This document shows, piece after piece, positions 49,075 to 60,050 of a stretch of 64,000 nucleotides of DNA. The notes beneath the pieces were generated by a model. It was given only the letters and a program-made list of their open reading frames with translations, had not been told where the DNA came from and ran no database searches. This stretch comes from Chaetorhynchus papuensis (lineage: Eukaryota; Chordata; Aves; Passeriformes; Rhipiduridae). The DNA lies in contig VWYX01000359.1 of NCBI GenBank assembly GCA_013396525.1, positions 122,858 through 186,857 on the forward strand, in the 5' to 3' direction. Numbering within the stretch: the first letter of the stretch is position 1; each line of letters begins with the position of its first letter. The translations under genes and the position numbers were made by a program.

Positions 49075-52000
49075 CAAGCATTTTCAGAGTCCCCCTCTTA
49101 AAGCAAAAAAATTAATCTTCAGAACAAGCTTTAGAATCCTACTTAGTTTTACCTGAATAAATCTTGTTCAAAATAGACCTTTCAGAAGCAGATGACCTCA
49201 CCATTATATTTTAATCAACAGCCATTTGAAATGAATATTTCAAACTCTCACACTCCACATGCAACACGGATATCTCAGGAGGGAAAAAAACCCCACAGAA
49301 TGCTCTGAAATTATGACAGTTTGAACACACCATCCATATTTTGAAATGCAACCTCAGTTTCCTCTGGGCCAACCCATTTGCTATGGTACCAGTGGCCAAG
49401 AGTGACTGTCCACAAGACTGACAAAACAAATGCCCACTGATACCTACAAATCTTACTCAAAAAAATACTTCAGCCATTACTGCCCTTCTCTCCCACAGAA
49501 AATACAAGGCAGTGTAAGAGACACGCAGACTGTGCTTATTTCCTCTCCATTTTTAGCTTCTTTTTTACGTCCTCTACTAATTTCTGAATTATTGAAGAAC
49601 ATAGCTAGTAATTTCTCACAGGAGTATTTTCAGCTTTGTCCTAAGACTAGTCAAAGAAAGTAAAGGGATACTCTCTGTACTTGAATTAATGTTTCTCTGT
49701 TTGTCACAAAATGCTGCTTCCTTGCTTATCTTTATGATGAGAAGCTGGAATTATCTTTCATGGTCTTACTGCACATTGCTGACACAAACTGTTCCTAACC
49801 AGTGACAAGACCAGAACACACAAACATGTTTTGGTTTTAAAAAAAGCTCTTCTTACCCACATAGGAACTTGGAAAAGAAAGGGTAAAAAAATTGCATCCC
49901 GGTGAAAATCAGACATCTTTAATAAACTGAAATTCTTTTAATTAGATTTCTTAAAAATGGAAATTAACACTGAGAAACTGAAAGGAAGTAGCTCAGCCTA
50001 CTTTTTACTAAACAGCGTGGTATTTAAATGGTTTGTAGGAGATATTAGTGCCATAAAAACTAAGGCTCAGCCACTCAGTGCACCCACCTCCAAAGCAGGC
50101 TCTGGGTTTGTGTAAGCAGTACTTCCATGCTTTCCTAAGCTGTTTGTTTGCTGAAATGTGTTCTTAAGAAGAGACTGAAAAGAGAGATATCAAGTGTTGT
50201 AACTACTCTTGTGTGTTTCTTCTCCTCGCTGAGATGTTCACAAAGTGATTACAGCTGGACAAAACTGTGTCAATATGACATTACACAATTTCAAGAAAAA
50301 TGTAGCAGAGCTGCCCCCTCCTCCCAGTCCTCCGAACATCACAGCATTAATTGCACTTGCCACTCACCTGATTTTCAAGTTTAAGGCATTTCAAGAAGAT
50401 TGTCATTTACAGCCTGCAATTCAAGTCTGCTATTCCTTTTGCAAAAGAATCATCTATATTGAACTGGAAATCTCACCCTCTAACTATTTATTAATATAGT
50501 TTTAAAGGAATTCTCAGATTTTTGTTGCTGACTGCTCACTTGGGTTGAAATGTGATGCACTTGTTGGCAGTGTTGCCCCAGAGGGACTGCAGTGAGACAG
50601 ACTTACTCAAGCTTCACTTGAACACAGAAATGAAAATCAATAAACAATTTGAACTTCTCAGAAGAGAATTTTTCTCCTCTAATGAATATACAAGCTTGGT
50701 TACAGCTTAATTTAAAGATTGAATTTAGTGTGTGTTTTTTCCCTGCACTAGGAGCATGACAAACACAAGCTTCAAGTGACATGTCCCAAAGGGAGACTTA
50801 TTGTTTAAAAAATGTGGGGTAAAAAAAAAAGAAAAAAAAAAAAAAGTGAGCAAATACGAAAAAAAATTCTGGTCCCATGAGAGGCCGGTACTTCAAAAAT
50901 AAGGAAAATAACATGCAGCTGCAAAACAGATCTCTTTTGTGATTGTAGGGATAACTTCAAGCTTCTAGTGGGGCAAATTTCATAATGTATGTATTTTTAT
51001 TTGGTTTTATAAGTGACTGCAAATAGGGTCAGACCAGAGTGCAGACATGAGGTTGTAAATTCTTTGTTATTCGAGACGTTTGAATGCAGTCTGTGTTTTG
51101 TGGGTTAGTTTCTCACACAAAAATCAGATCTATTTATAACTTTTGCTTTCAGTATTGGAGTAGGTTAATATTATAATTTCTGTAGAAATTAATAAAATCA
51201 ATTATATAAAGAAAATTACTGTAGAATCAATGTTTCCAAAATAAGGCACACTTGCACTCAGTATTAACTATCAGAGGAGTGAGGAATGGGATGAGCTGCT
51301 GTGTTTTTGTTTTTCAGAATTTCTGCAGAGTTGTCAAACTAAACAGCTTTTGCCATCTGATAGTCTTGGCAAAGAGATTAGTTGAAAGCCACAAAAGTGA
51401 TTGTGTACAGCATTTTGTTCTTCAGCTCAACAAGAAACAGATTTGACTTGGAAACTTAGACCTCATCAGTGCAAACTGGAAACAAGATAGATCAGGTCTT
51501 ATATACAAGTGCATATCAACTAAATGACAAAACAAAATAAGATCTCTATTTCAAAACCAGTTCTAAAAATATAGTGTTTTCTGGAAAAAAAACAGTGTGA
51601 ATGTAGATAGGCTGATTTACCCGATAGTGTAAATTTCAACCAGTTTCTATTCTGTGTAGAGAATATATTTAGGACATTCACACAAATAATAGGTAGCTTG
51701 ACTTTCCAAACCAAACCATTTAGGACTACATCTTTGTTACTATATATTAAAAAAAAAAAACCCAACTTAGATTTCTTTAGCCCCTGAACTCTGTTTCATG
51801 TTTGTAATCTTAACACCCCACTCAAAGGGATCTCTAAAGCTTTTCATTTAAACTACAATTATTCTTTTGTCTTCTGGGAACCCAGTGCAAAGATGATGTC
51901 CTGTGTGCAAGAAGCAAGCAAGCTGAATATTAATTAATGAACACTACTTAATATGCAGAAGAAGAGGAGCAACAATCAGTCGTGAGCCCTTACATATTAA

Positions 52001-52268
52001 CTGGTAGATCATTGTTATTCTGGGAGGCATCATAAGGCCAAATGCAGGTTACAACTAGTTTAGAAAATCTCTTTAATTAAGAAACGTGAAAGTTTAAGTC
52101 TCTCATTTTAAATATCTTACTGTGGCCATAAGAGACATCATTAAATGGTGTGATGGTAGAGCACTTTTAATGCAGTCTGTGCTGGTGAACTGGACTTCAG
52201 CTGTTACTCCATTTGCAGTGTTATGAAGTAAACAAGCAAAACACTGAGTTTTCACTATTTTTGCTAAG

Positions 52269-53125
52269 ATCATAGAATCATTACCATTGAAAAAGATCAT
52301 TGAGTCCAACCATTAACCCAGAAACTCCATGTTCACCATTAAACCATATCCCCAGGCACCATATGAACCCAGTTTTTGAACACTTCCAGGGATGGCAACC
52401 CCACCGCTTCCCTGGGCAGCCTGTTCCAATGGCTGAACTACCCTTTCAGTGAAGGAATTATAATATCCAATCTAAACCTCTCTTATGCAACTTGAAGCCA
52501 TTCCTTCTTGTCCTGACACTTGTTACCTGGGAGAAGAGGCTGACCCTTCTCACTTCACCCTCCTTTCAGGTACTTGCAGGGGACAGTAAGGTCTCCCCTG
52601 AGCATCCTTTTCTCCAGACTAAACACCCCCAGCTCCCTCAGCTGCTCCTCAGTTGACTGACCTTCTAGACCCTTCACTGGCTCTGTTGCCCTTCTCTGGA
52701 CTTGCTCCAGCCCCTCAATGTCTTCCTTGCAGTGAGGGGCCCAGAACTGGACACAGCACTCGAGGTGTGACCTCACCAGTGCTGAGTACAGAGGGACAAT
52801 CCCTGCCCTGGTCCTGCTGGCCACACTCTTGCTGATACAGGCCAGGATGCCCTTGGCCTTGGCCACCTGGGCACACACTGGCTCATTCAGTTCAGTTGTT
52901 GACCAGCACCCCCAGGTTTTTTTCCACTGGGCCATTTTCCAGCCACTCTGCCCCCAGCCGGTAGCTTTGCATGGGCTGGTGTGACCCAAGGGCGGGACTT
53001 GGCACTTGACCTTATTGAACCTCACAAAATTGGCCCTGGTCCATTGATTCAGGTCCCTCTGCAGATCCTTCCTGCCCTTCAGTAGAACACCACTCCCATC
53101 CAGCTTGGTGTTATAAACCTGCTGA
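52269..53125 (-). mobile_element. CR1 LINE, 5'-truncated, with ORF2 C-terminal remnant
   Basis: The longest transposon in the window, about 860 bp. On the plus strand it starts at its 3' end with ATCATAGAATCATTACC, the inverted avian CR1 terminal repeats. It proceeds through the 3' untranslated region into ORF2 and breaks off near 53,125. A minus-strand open frame of 192 codons (52,555-53,133) encodes the C-terminal end of the CR1 reverse transcriptase. The landmarks are SVASRTRAGIVPLYSALVRS, then CVQFWAPHCKEDIEGLEQVQRRAT and ELGVFSLEKRMLRGDLT. The catalytic domain and endonuclease are absent, so it cannot move. A middle segment (about residues 50-85) fits the family poorly and probably carries indels. 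It is less diverged than the other two CR1 copies, so probably younger. Confidence 0.95.
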
Positions 53126-53133
53126 GAGTGCAC
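52555..53133 (-). pseudogene. CR1 ORF2 reverse-transcriptase C-terminal fragment
   Basis: A 192-codon open frame inside the CR1 element. In full-length elements ORF2 encodes an endonuclease and reverse transcriptase. Only the conserved tail after the catalytic domain remains, with hallmark motifs YSALVRSHLE, FWAPH, EQVQRRAT, LRELGVFSLEKR and LRGDL. The apparent start codon is just the first Met in a truncated copy and not a real start. There is no YxDD catalytic motif. It is almost certainly not translated. Confidence 0.9.
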
Positions 53134-56100
53134 TTGATCCTCTCATTCTTGTCATTGTTGCAAAGAAACAATTTTTTCTTTTCTTAAGGACATGTGAAGG
53201 CCATGAGCAAACAAATCTCCATGAAACACCTCCAAAGAGGTGGATCAGGAGTTTCACAAAACAGTAGTCACAGAACTACTCCTGCTTGTCACTTTCCACA
53301 ACTATTGGCAGCCTTGCAGAAGAGAAGAAAATATGAATTATATTGTCCAATCTTTTTTTACTTTGCTAAATTAACTGAAGCAAAAAGAACATTCCCATCA
53401 GTAAGTCCCTGGGCCCATTGCTGAAGGAGACTTGCCTCTGGGTTCCCATTTGTCAGATGAAAAAAGGGTCTGCGAAGAGTTGAGGTGTGATCTAAAGCTT
53501 CTCCTGAGGCCAGCATCAGAGGAAAATGGAGATGTCTTTCCAGACACGGTCTCTAGACTCATCAATATTACTTTTCCTGTTAACAAATTAACCCTCCCCC
53601 AATATTAATGAAACCTATGAATATTAAAATCACAACAAAAATACATCTTCATAAGATTCCTACTTCAAATTTTGCATGTCGGATGACAGGCGTTCTACAG
53701 GTTTTGTTCCTGCACGGAACAACGCAGCAAATAAAACTGAAGCCATCCACTGCAGTGCATTAGTTCATTACAAAGTGCACTGTAATGAAAGGAACATCAT
53801 CTGTTTGCAGATCTATTTCTTGCAATATGCTTGACTGTGAGACAGGAAGAATCAAATTCAGTTCTCAACTGTATGCAAGGTTAAGTACTGATGACAACAC
53901 TTTTTTTTTAGTAAAGAATGCAGCAGTGCACATTGATTCAGCTTTTTATCCTGTTCAATGAGTTATATGAGACTTTCCTGCATTTGCTGTACACAAAACA
54001 TTTTCCTGATACATTACACAAAAATACATTTCTGTTTGCTGATGGTAAAAGGCTTCTCTGCCAAATACACAGTATCTCTCTGAAGCAGTACTTAAACAGC
54101 TTTTACAGGAATAGTTTAGACAAGAAATAAGATATAGCAACATCTTAAAAGGAATTAATGATAAGCCCTTTGTTTTATATTAAACTACATGAACGTGTTT
54201 TTATGCACTATATATGGAAAAAAATCTTTCTTGTTTTAGACAATCTGGACAGTTTCAGCAACTTGAATTGAAATAAATGGCCATTGATTTGGCAGAAGCA
54301 TACATTTGAATATTGGTCTGAAAAGGTGGTAACTTTTGTGGAATACAGGTTTACTTCTTAACATGCACAAGCAGAGCAATGACATGAAATCTGACTCAAT
54401 TAAGGGTTTTACAAACTTATTTCCTCTTAGCAGTGCCCAACATTATTTACACAGCATTTTCTTTTCTTGGAGATCTTCAAGGCATGATCTGTCCTTGATG
54501 AATCTGAATCAGCCCCTTTCCCTGTTTGTTTGTTAACCACCCATCAAATACAATTAGCCCAGTAGACTGATACCACTTGCTAGACTGGAAGCTAAATGAT
54601 GCAAAAAAGCAAGACTGGGTAAGAGTAGGAGAAGGGATAATGTTTGCAGTGTGTGGAAAACAAATGAGCCAGTATTTCTGAGAGCATGCTGCAGCAGAGG
54701 AAATACTTCCAGTAAATGTAAATTCCCATCAACAGGGAGGGAGCTGAAGTTGGCCAAGAACTCTCTGAAAGTCTCATTGGTGAAGGAAAAATCACCAGGT
54801 GGCACTGTTCTATATCATCATAAAAACCTGCACCTGTTCACAGATTTCTGTTGAGCAGGTAAGCCTGCCATAGGTAAGTCAGAGGATGAACCTGTAAACC
54901 AGGAAAGAATGTATTTTTCTGTGAAAAGAAATGAAAGTGGAAAACCTGGATACAACAGGAAACTTTGGGTGGATGAGGGAGCAAGGGAAAAGGGAGAAAG
55001 CCAGAAGTCACTCAGGATTAGAGACATTGTCAGAGCAGTGTATGAACAAGAATAGGAAAGGAATGGAAACATGAATCACAATCCATTGTACCTCACAGCT
55101 GCTTTTGCAAATAGCAGCACTCAGAGAATCTTCTAATTTTTGAGGCAAGTTGGGAAGTTCTCCTACACACATTCACTTAAAAAGATTAAAATAAAAAAGA
55201 AAAAATAAGAAAGAAACCCAAACCTTATAATGTTTCAAGACTTTGTTTTTTCAAGATGTACTACTCCTTTGGGGAGGCATAATTGTCCTTTATAATTGTT
55301 TAAAAATCTACTCTTTCCATCTACAATAGTTCTTAAATGGAAATAAAATTCTCAGACAACTGTGGTCACATGTTTTGAAAACTTGTTAATAAGAGACAAG
55401 TACTAAGTAAAACTTAAATGTCCTTTTCTCAAATTAACTTGGTAACAACTTTCTCATTTGCTTAATGTCCTTTTTAGAGAGAGTTTTTCATACCACCTTC
55501 CATGCAGGGTGGCTTGGTTTGGTTTTTTTTTTAATGTATTGTTTTTGTAAGGAAAATAGCAGGCCACAAACAAGTCAGTCCTTTTTGTCCAGAGATCAAA
55601 GAGCTTTTCTAAAGATCTGGCATGCCAAAATACACCCCATTTGGGCTCATGATTTTCCTTCTCCTAAACTCAGTATCATGCTTATATTCTGTGCACTCAG
55701 ATGCTTGCAGACTGTGCAGGTTGTCAGGATGCAGCGTATGTTTAACCTAAAATAGCTTCTCTGAACTTAAAGGCAGCACAAGCCATGGGCCATACCAATC
55801 ACATTAGATTGCCCCTTCCTAATGGGAAAATCTCTTCCTCTCTAGCTTTCCAGGTTAATTAATGTCTGACTGGTCTAAATGATGTCAGGAGCAGAAGAAT
55901 GAAGGCAGCTTGTTTACTCTGAGACACCACCTGAAATCCAGCATGAGGTAAGGCTGCGCGTCGCAAAGGAAATGTCACCTCCCTCCCCCAGAATGAGATG
56001 TCTGTGATGGAAACACTGACTAATATCTCCTGGCTGGAAATAGGCTCCCAAATCCAAAAAGAGAACATGCCAAGGAGTCACTGCAGGTCTATATAATGCC

Positions 56101-59100
56101 TTGCATTATAATTACCTGTAAAGCCTCTATGCCAGTGGAGCTTATCACTCCTGAAAGCCAATGTGGTTTTGGTTTTTTTTTAAGTACTAATTTATAAAGC
56201 TGAAAAGTAATTTTAAAGTAAGTCAGGAACTTCCTGACTGTATTGCCTTAGATCCATCATCTCCAGTAACAGTCAGTCTTTGCCTGCTTTTTCCACATTT
56301 CCCTTTTCCCCCCTCTAGGTGCTTGAACTCCATATCGAGAATCCCCAGTTGATTAAAAGCCCATTGCCAAGAATTTAAATTTAAGCACTTGGTGAAAGAA
56401 TCACAATGTAGCCAATAACCTGGGTGGCACAGACAGCAGAGTAGTCTAAGGTTCACTCTCCTAATAGAAATAGTTACATTCTATTTACTAGGGAGCCTTA
56501 ATTTGCCATCTGAACAGAATTAATTCATTAGTTAAATCAGTGTGCAGTGCCATTTGTTTCCTTTAAGTAACATCACTGAAATTTAAATGAAAGGATTCCG
56601 TAAACAGTTAATGAGATGAGAGTCCTGTGAAAGAGAGGATATATACTTTGCTACACAGTGGAGGAAAAAATACTCAGACCTTTCTCAGCAGCTGTGTTTT
56701 TCACTCACATTTGTGAGATCTGCTTTTGCCTCGCTCTAGCACTACTCATCTTCCAAAACATATCTCAGAGGTATGTCAGAACCTCAGCTATAAATAACAG
56801 ATAAATAAATAAGCAAAATAAGAAAAGGAAATAAAGGGAAGAGCAGTGTTTTTAATGTTTACGTTCCTAAATTGTATGTGTAAAACAATTTGTGAAGGAA
56901 TCATTTACTTGGAGAAAATTCTTTTCAGATTAATTTTAAATCAAATATATGCCCATATCCCATATTTACTCAGCAAGTAATCACTGAAATCCCTACATAT
57001 TCATGCCAGTTATTACAGAAATTAGACAGAATGCATAGAGAAATTTTCTGAGATACACTTAGGTTTTTCTTTTCCAATAAAATGCACCACAAAGGGAATA
57101 AAGAAATTCTTTGCCCAAATTAATGGTGAATTATTTTGTCATGAGAATAGAAGTTTATATTCATTTAAATGAAAGCACATAAATTGTTCTTGACAAGAAA
57201 AACAAAGCTGGCCTTAGGCAGTATTTTCATTATAGAAAAAGGCACATGTCCATGAATATCTAGTATAATATTAACAAAAACTGTTCAATTAGCTATGCAT
57301 GTGCCATTGTTATGAATATTTATTTTCATCGCAGCTGGGTAACATTGATACCTTTTCTCCAGCCTGTTTAGAGAGACAAAATGAAGTGAACATTACTGCT
57401 CAGTGGAGAGCAGCAGAACTTCTCCAGAGAGCTGGTCAGACATAACACTTCTTATTAGCAGAACCTTCTTAACTACTACTTGTTTCAATCTTTTTCACAC
57501 TGGAAATCTACTCAAGAAATTGTAATCAATTTTTGAATAATTTTGATCCAATTGACAGCCTAATCTCATATTTTCTTTAAAGAAAAGTTATTTATGAAAA
57601 GATAACCTAATGCATGAGCTTTTTTTTTCTGAAGCTGATTCATTTGAATTGCATTCTAATCACATAGGGCTTGCTTTCCCAAAAATATATCCCTTTCTGG
57701 TAGAAAGCACTGCAAAATAGCAATATTAAAGCACAGCAAGTTTTACCAGTGTATGTGTATAAAAATTACTAAATTTAGTCATCCTAGGCTTAAGAATCAG
57801 TTAGAGTGGTTATATCAGCAGGAAAGTTTATGGTTAACAATTTGGTATTGAGCATCATGTACTTTACATCTCCCATTGCAAAGAAATTTCGAATATTAAG
57901 CATTTGTAATGAACTACCTATGAAAAACTGTAGACAAAAGGCTTACTTTGGCAAAAATATATTCATGTCATTAAAAATGTTGTTCTGTATATGAATAAAG
58001 GTATTAGCTGAAGAACTTGCTCTAGGAGGAATTTCAAATAATGAATCATTAGACTATTACTCACTATTAGAAACAGAAAAAGCTAAATTACTTGAATAAA
58101 TTTGTCCATTTATGATTGCCAGAAAAGAAACCTTCAAGAAAATGATTAAGAAACAATTACACATGGTCTCTTGAAGTTTTATTGATCACAGATCTCATTC
58201 TTGTTTCCATTCTGCCACTCCAGGAACCTTTTCTGAAACCCACTACAGTCAGCAGGAATCGTTTTATTTAGTGGACAAGCAAAGATTACAGAAATATTTC
58301 AAATCCCTGATTCTCCATGAAACTGTTTCTGAATGATTAAGGCAAGAATCAGTTCTGTAAACTATTTTAGAATTTGCCTCTGCTCTTCTCTAGGCTTTTT
58401 ATAGATATTAACAGTATTTCTTTCTCAGTACAATGCCATGCACTACAAGAACACATGTATAAAACAGGAAATCTTTACAGTGTGTTTTGCAAAGGAGAGA
58501 AATGGTAAAAAGTAAAACGTGACATAAATATATGATGTATTTGTAACCCCATTAATACAGACAAAAGAATAAATTTTACTTTAAGGTGGCCTAAAGGAAA
58601 GCAAACTAATATAGAATAATGCAATAGGTAACCATATGGAAGATGCTTTGTGCTCACACAGACACTGCTGATTTCTAGACAGGTTCACTTGATTCCCTTC
58701 CAATGAAAGGCCTGTCAACAGTAAGATACATTTCCTGTAGCAAGCAGAATCTTGCAAGCAAATATAACCCACCCTCCTCAATAAAATACGATGCTTGGCA
58801 TAGCAACACACTGAGAAAGAAAGGATAACAAAATTGTGATAAAGTATTCCTCTCAGAAAGATTTTGTTTGATTTTAACATGTCCAGAATGAAGATATCAA
58901 AAAAAGAACATCTTGCAGCTGATGAGCTGGGCAGAAAGGAAAATAAATTTAAGTGACATGATCTGGATAGCCCTCAAAATTAAAACCTCAACAGATCACA
59001 GTTTTGGAGACCACTGCCAAGAAGGATGCATGTCCAAAGTTTTGTTATCTATTAGTACACAAGCTGCTTGCCTCTTTTGCTGCTCTCTCGTTGCATGTGT

Positions 59101-59392
59101 CACACCAAATGCGTAGCTCTGCCATCACACAAGTGATAGGAGTCGTTACTGTAAATGGTACACGTTGCGTGTCGGTGATGAAATAGGAAGCGACAAGCAC
59201 CAGAGAAATTTTGCTGGTAATTTCTTTTGATGAGATACTTGCAAGTATAAAAGCAAGAAAAAGACAAGATAATAAATGATAGGGTTCTGGGAGAGTTAAA
59301 AGGAAGAGACTCCTGGTTAAGCTGGACTGGATGGTCTGTCTCGGCAGCCAAGCGATGGCGTGGTAACAAATCAGTAGCGGCGGCTGCAAGGG
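53126..59392. other. AT-rich gene-poor stretch, no gene recognised
   Basis: About 6.3 kb with only short open frames (the longest is 114 codons, 59045-59389, minus strand) and no domain. The interval 56,500-58,000 is strongly AT-rich and complex, with many homeodomain-type cores. Positions 57,110-57,365 are the most enhancer-like part. From 59,100 to 59,392, directly before the LTR, CpG content rises slightly. Confidence 0.5.
57110..57365. promoter_or_regulatory. Candidate conserved non-coding element
   Basis: A non-repetitive AT-rich block with TTAATGGTGAATTATTTTG, ATTCATTTAAATGAAAGC, CAATTAGCTATGCATGTGCC and a GC-richer end around 57,330-57,365. The motif texture suggests an enhancer, but base composition alone could produce it. 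Confidence 0.2.
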
Positions 59393-60050
59393 TGTGGCAG
59401 CACAGGCGTTGTCTTGGGGTGATTTATGATTTTTATCCCCTCTTGTCTGCTCTATGCCCAGAAATTACTTTTGTGCCTTTCTGTGCCTTTAAACTGAGCC
59501 TGAGAGGGCGAAGAGGAAAAAAACTAAGCGAGTTTTCAAAACAGTTGTTCAAGGACACAGTCAGACACTCCTCTCGGCTTTTCGGCTTCTGCAGTAGCAA
59601 GAGCAGAGGAAGCACCCAGCTTGCTTTCAGACAGCTTTAGGCTCCTTTTCTCCAGGGAGAGACGGAGAGTTGAATTTTGTTTTCTTTGGACTTTTTATTT
59701 TTTTTTTCCTTCTTCTCTTCTGGACTGTTCCACAACATCAGAACACACCAGGAGAACTTTCTTTTAAGGCCCTGGAGGAAACCCACACTGACCCAGCTCC
59801 GAGGAGGAAGAGAGAGACCTACACCTACGCAAGGACTCCGAAATTTTCCCAGGTTTCTCTCCACAACGAGAGATTTTATTATTTAGCCTTATTATCCTTT
59901 TCTGTGTGTTTGTTAAATAAATAGTTTTTCTCTCTTTCACTTTCCTCCGAGGAAAATTATTTTTTCCCTGAACCTGGTGGCGGGGAGGGGTGGTTGTAAC
60001 CTGCCTTCCCTCAGTGGATATTCTCCTCCAAATTTGGCCAAACCGGCACA
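59393..60050 (+). mobile_element. Solo LTR of an avian endogenous retrovirus (ERVL-like)
   Basis: A 658-bp unit begins TGTGGCAGCACAGG and ends AAACCGGCACA, so it has the TG...CA ends and a short TGTG/CACA inverted terminus typical of LTRs. A polyadenylation signal AATAAA lies at 59,916-59,921, followed by a T/C-rich stretch and a GC-rich U5-like end (GGTGGCGGGGAGGGGTGGTT). The sequence resembles LTRs I recall from songbird class III (ERVL) elements. No primer-binding site, gag, pol or env sequence adjoins it, so it is a solo LTR left by recombination. No target-site duplication is evident: 5 bp on the left read AAGGG and on the right GATGT. The orientation follows the AATAAA signal. Open frames inside it (84 codons or fewer) are not genes. 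Confidence 0.8.
59916..59921 (+). terminator. LTR polyadenylation signal AATAAA
   Basis: AATAAA lies within TGTTAAATAAATAG, about 130 bases before the LTR end. It is followed by pyrimidine-rich and then G-rich sequence, as expected for an R/U5 boundary. Confidence 0.6.

Larger units (their letters stand above)
42394..52268. other. AT-rich gene-poor stretch, no gene recognised
   Basis: Nearly 10 kb with only short open frames (up to 108 codons at 45889-46215, minus strand). A-rich runs lie at about 43,741-43,760 and 50,821-50,846. The blocks at 45,330-45,620, 48,206-48,248 and 49,011-49,074 are listed separately. No additional LINE or LTR was recognised. Confidence 0.5.

Noticed and set aside
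40260..59363. AGCGATGGCGTGG shared between about 40,260 and 59,351
   Set aside because: A single 13-base match between two sites is expected dozens of times by chance in 64 kb, and the flanks do not match.
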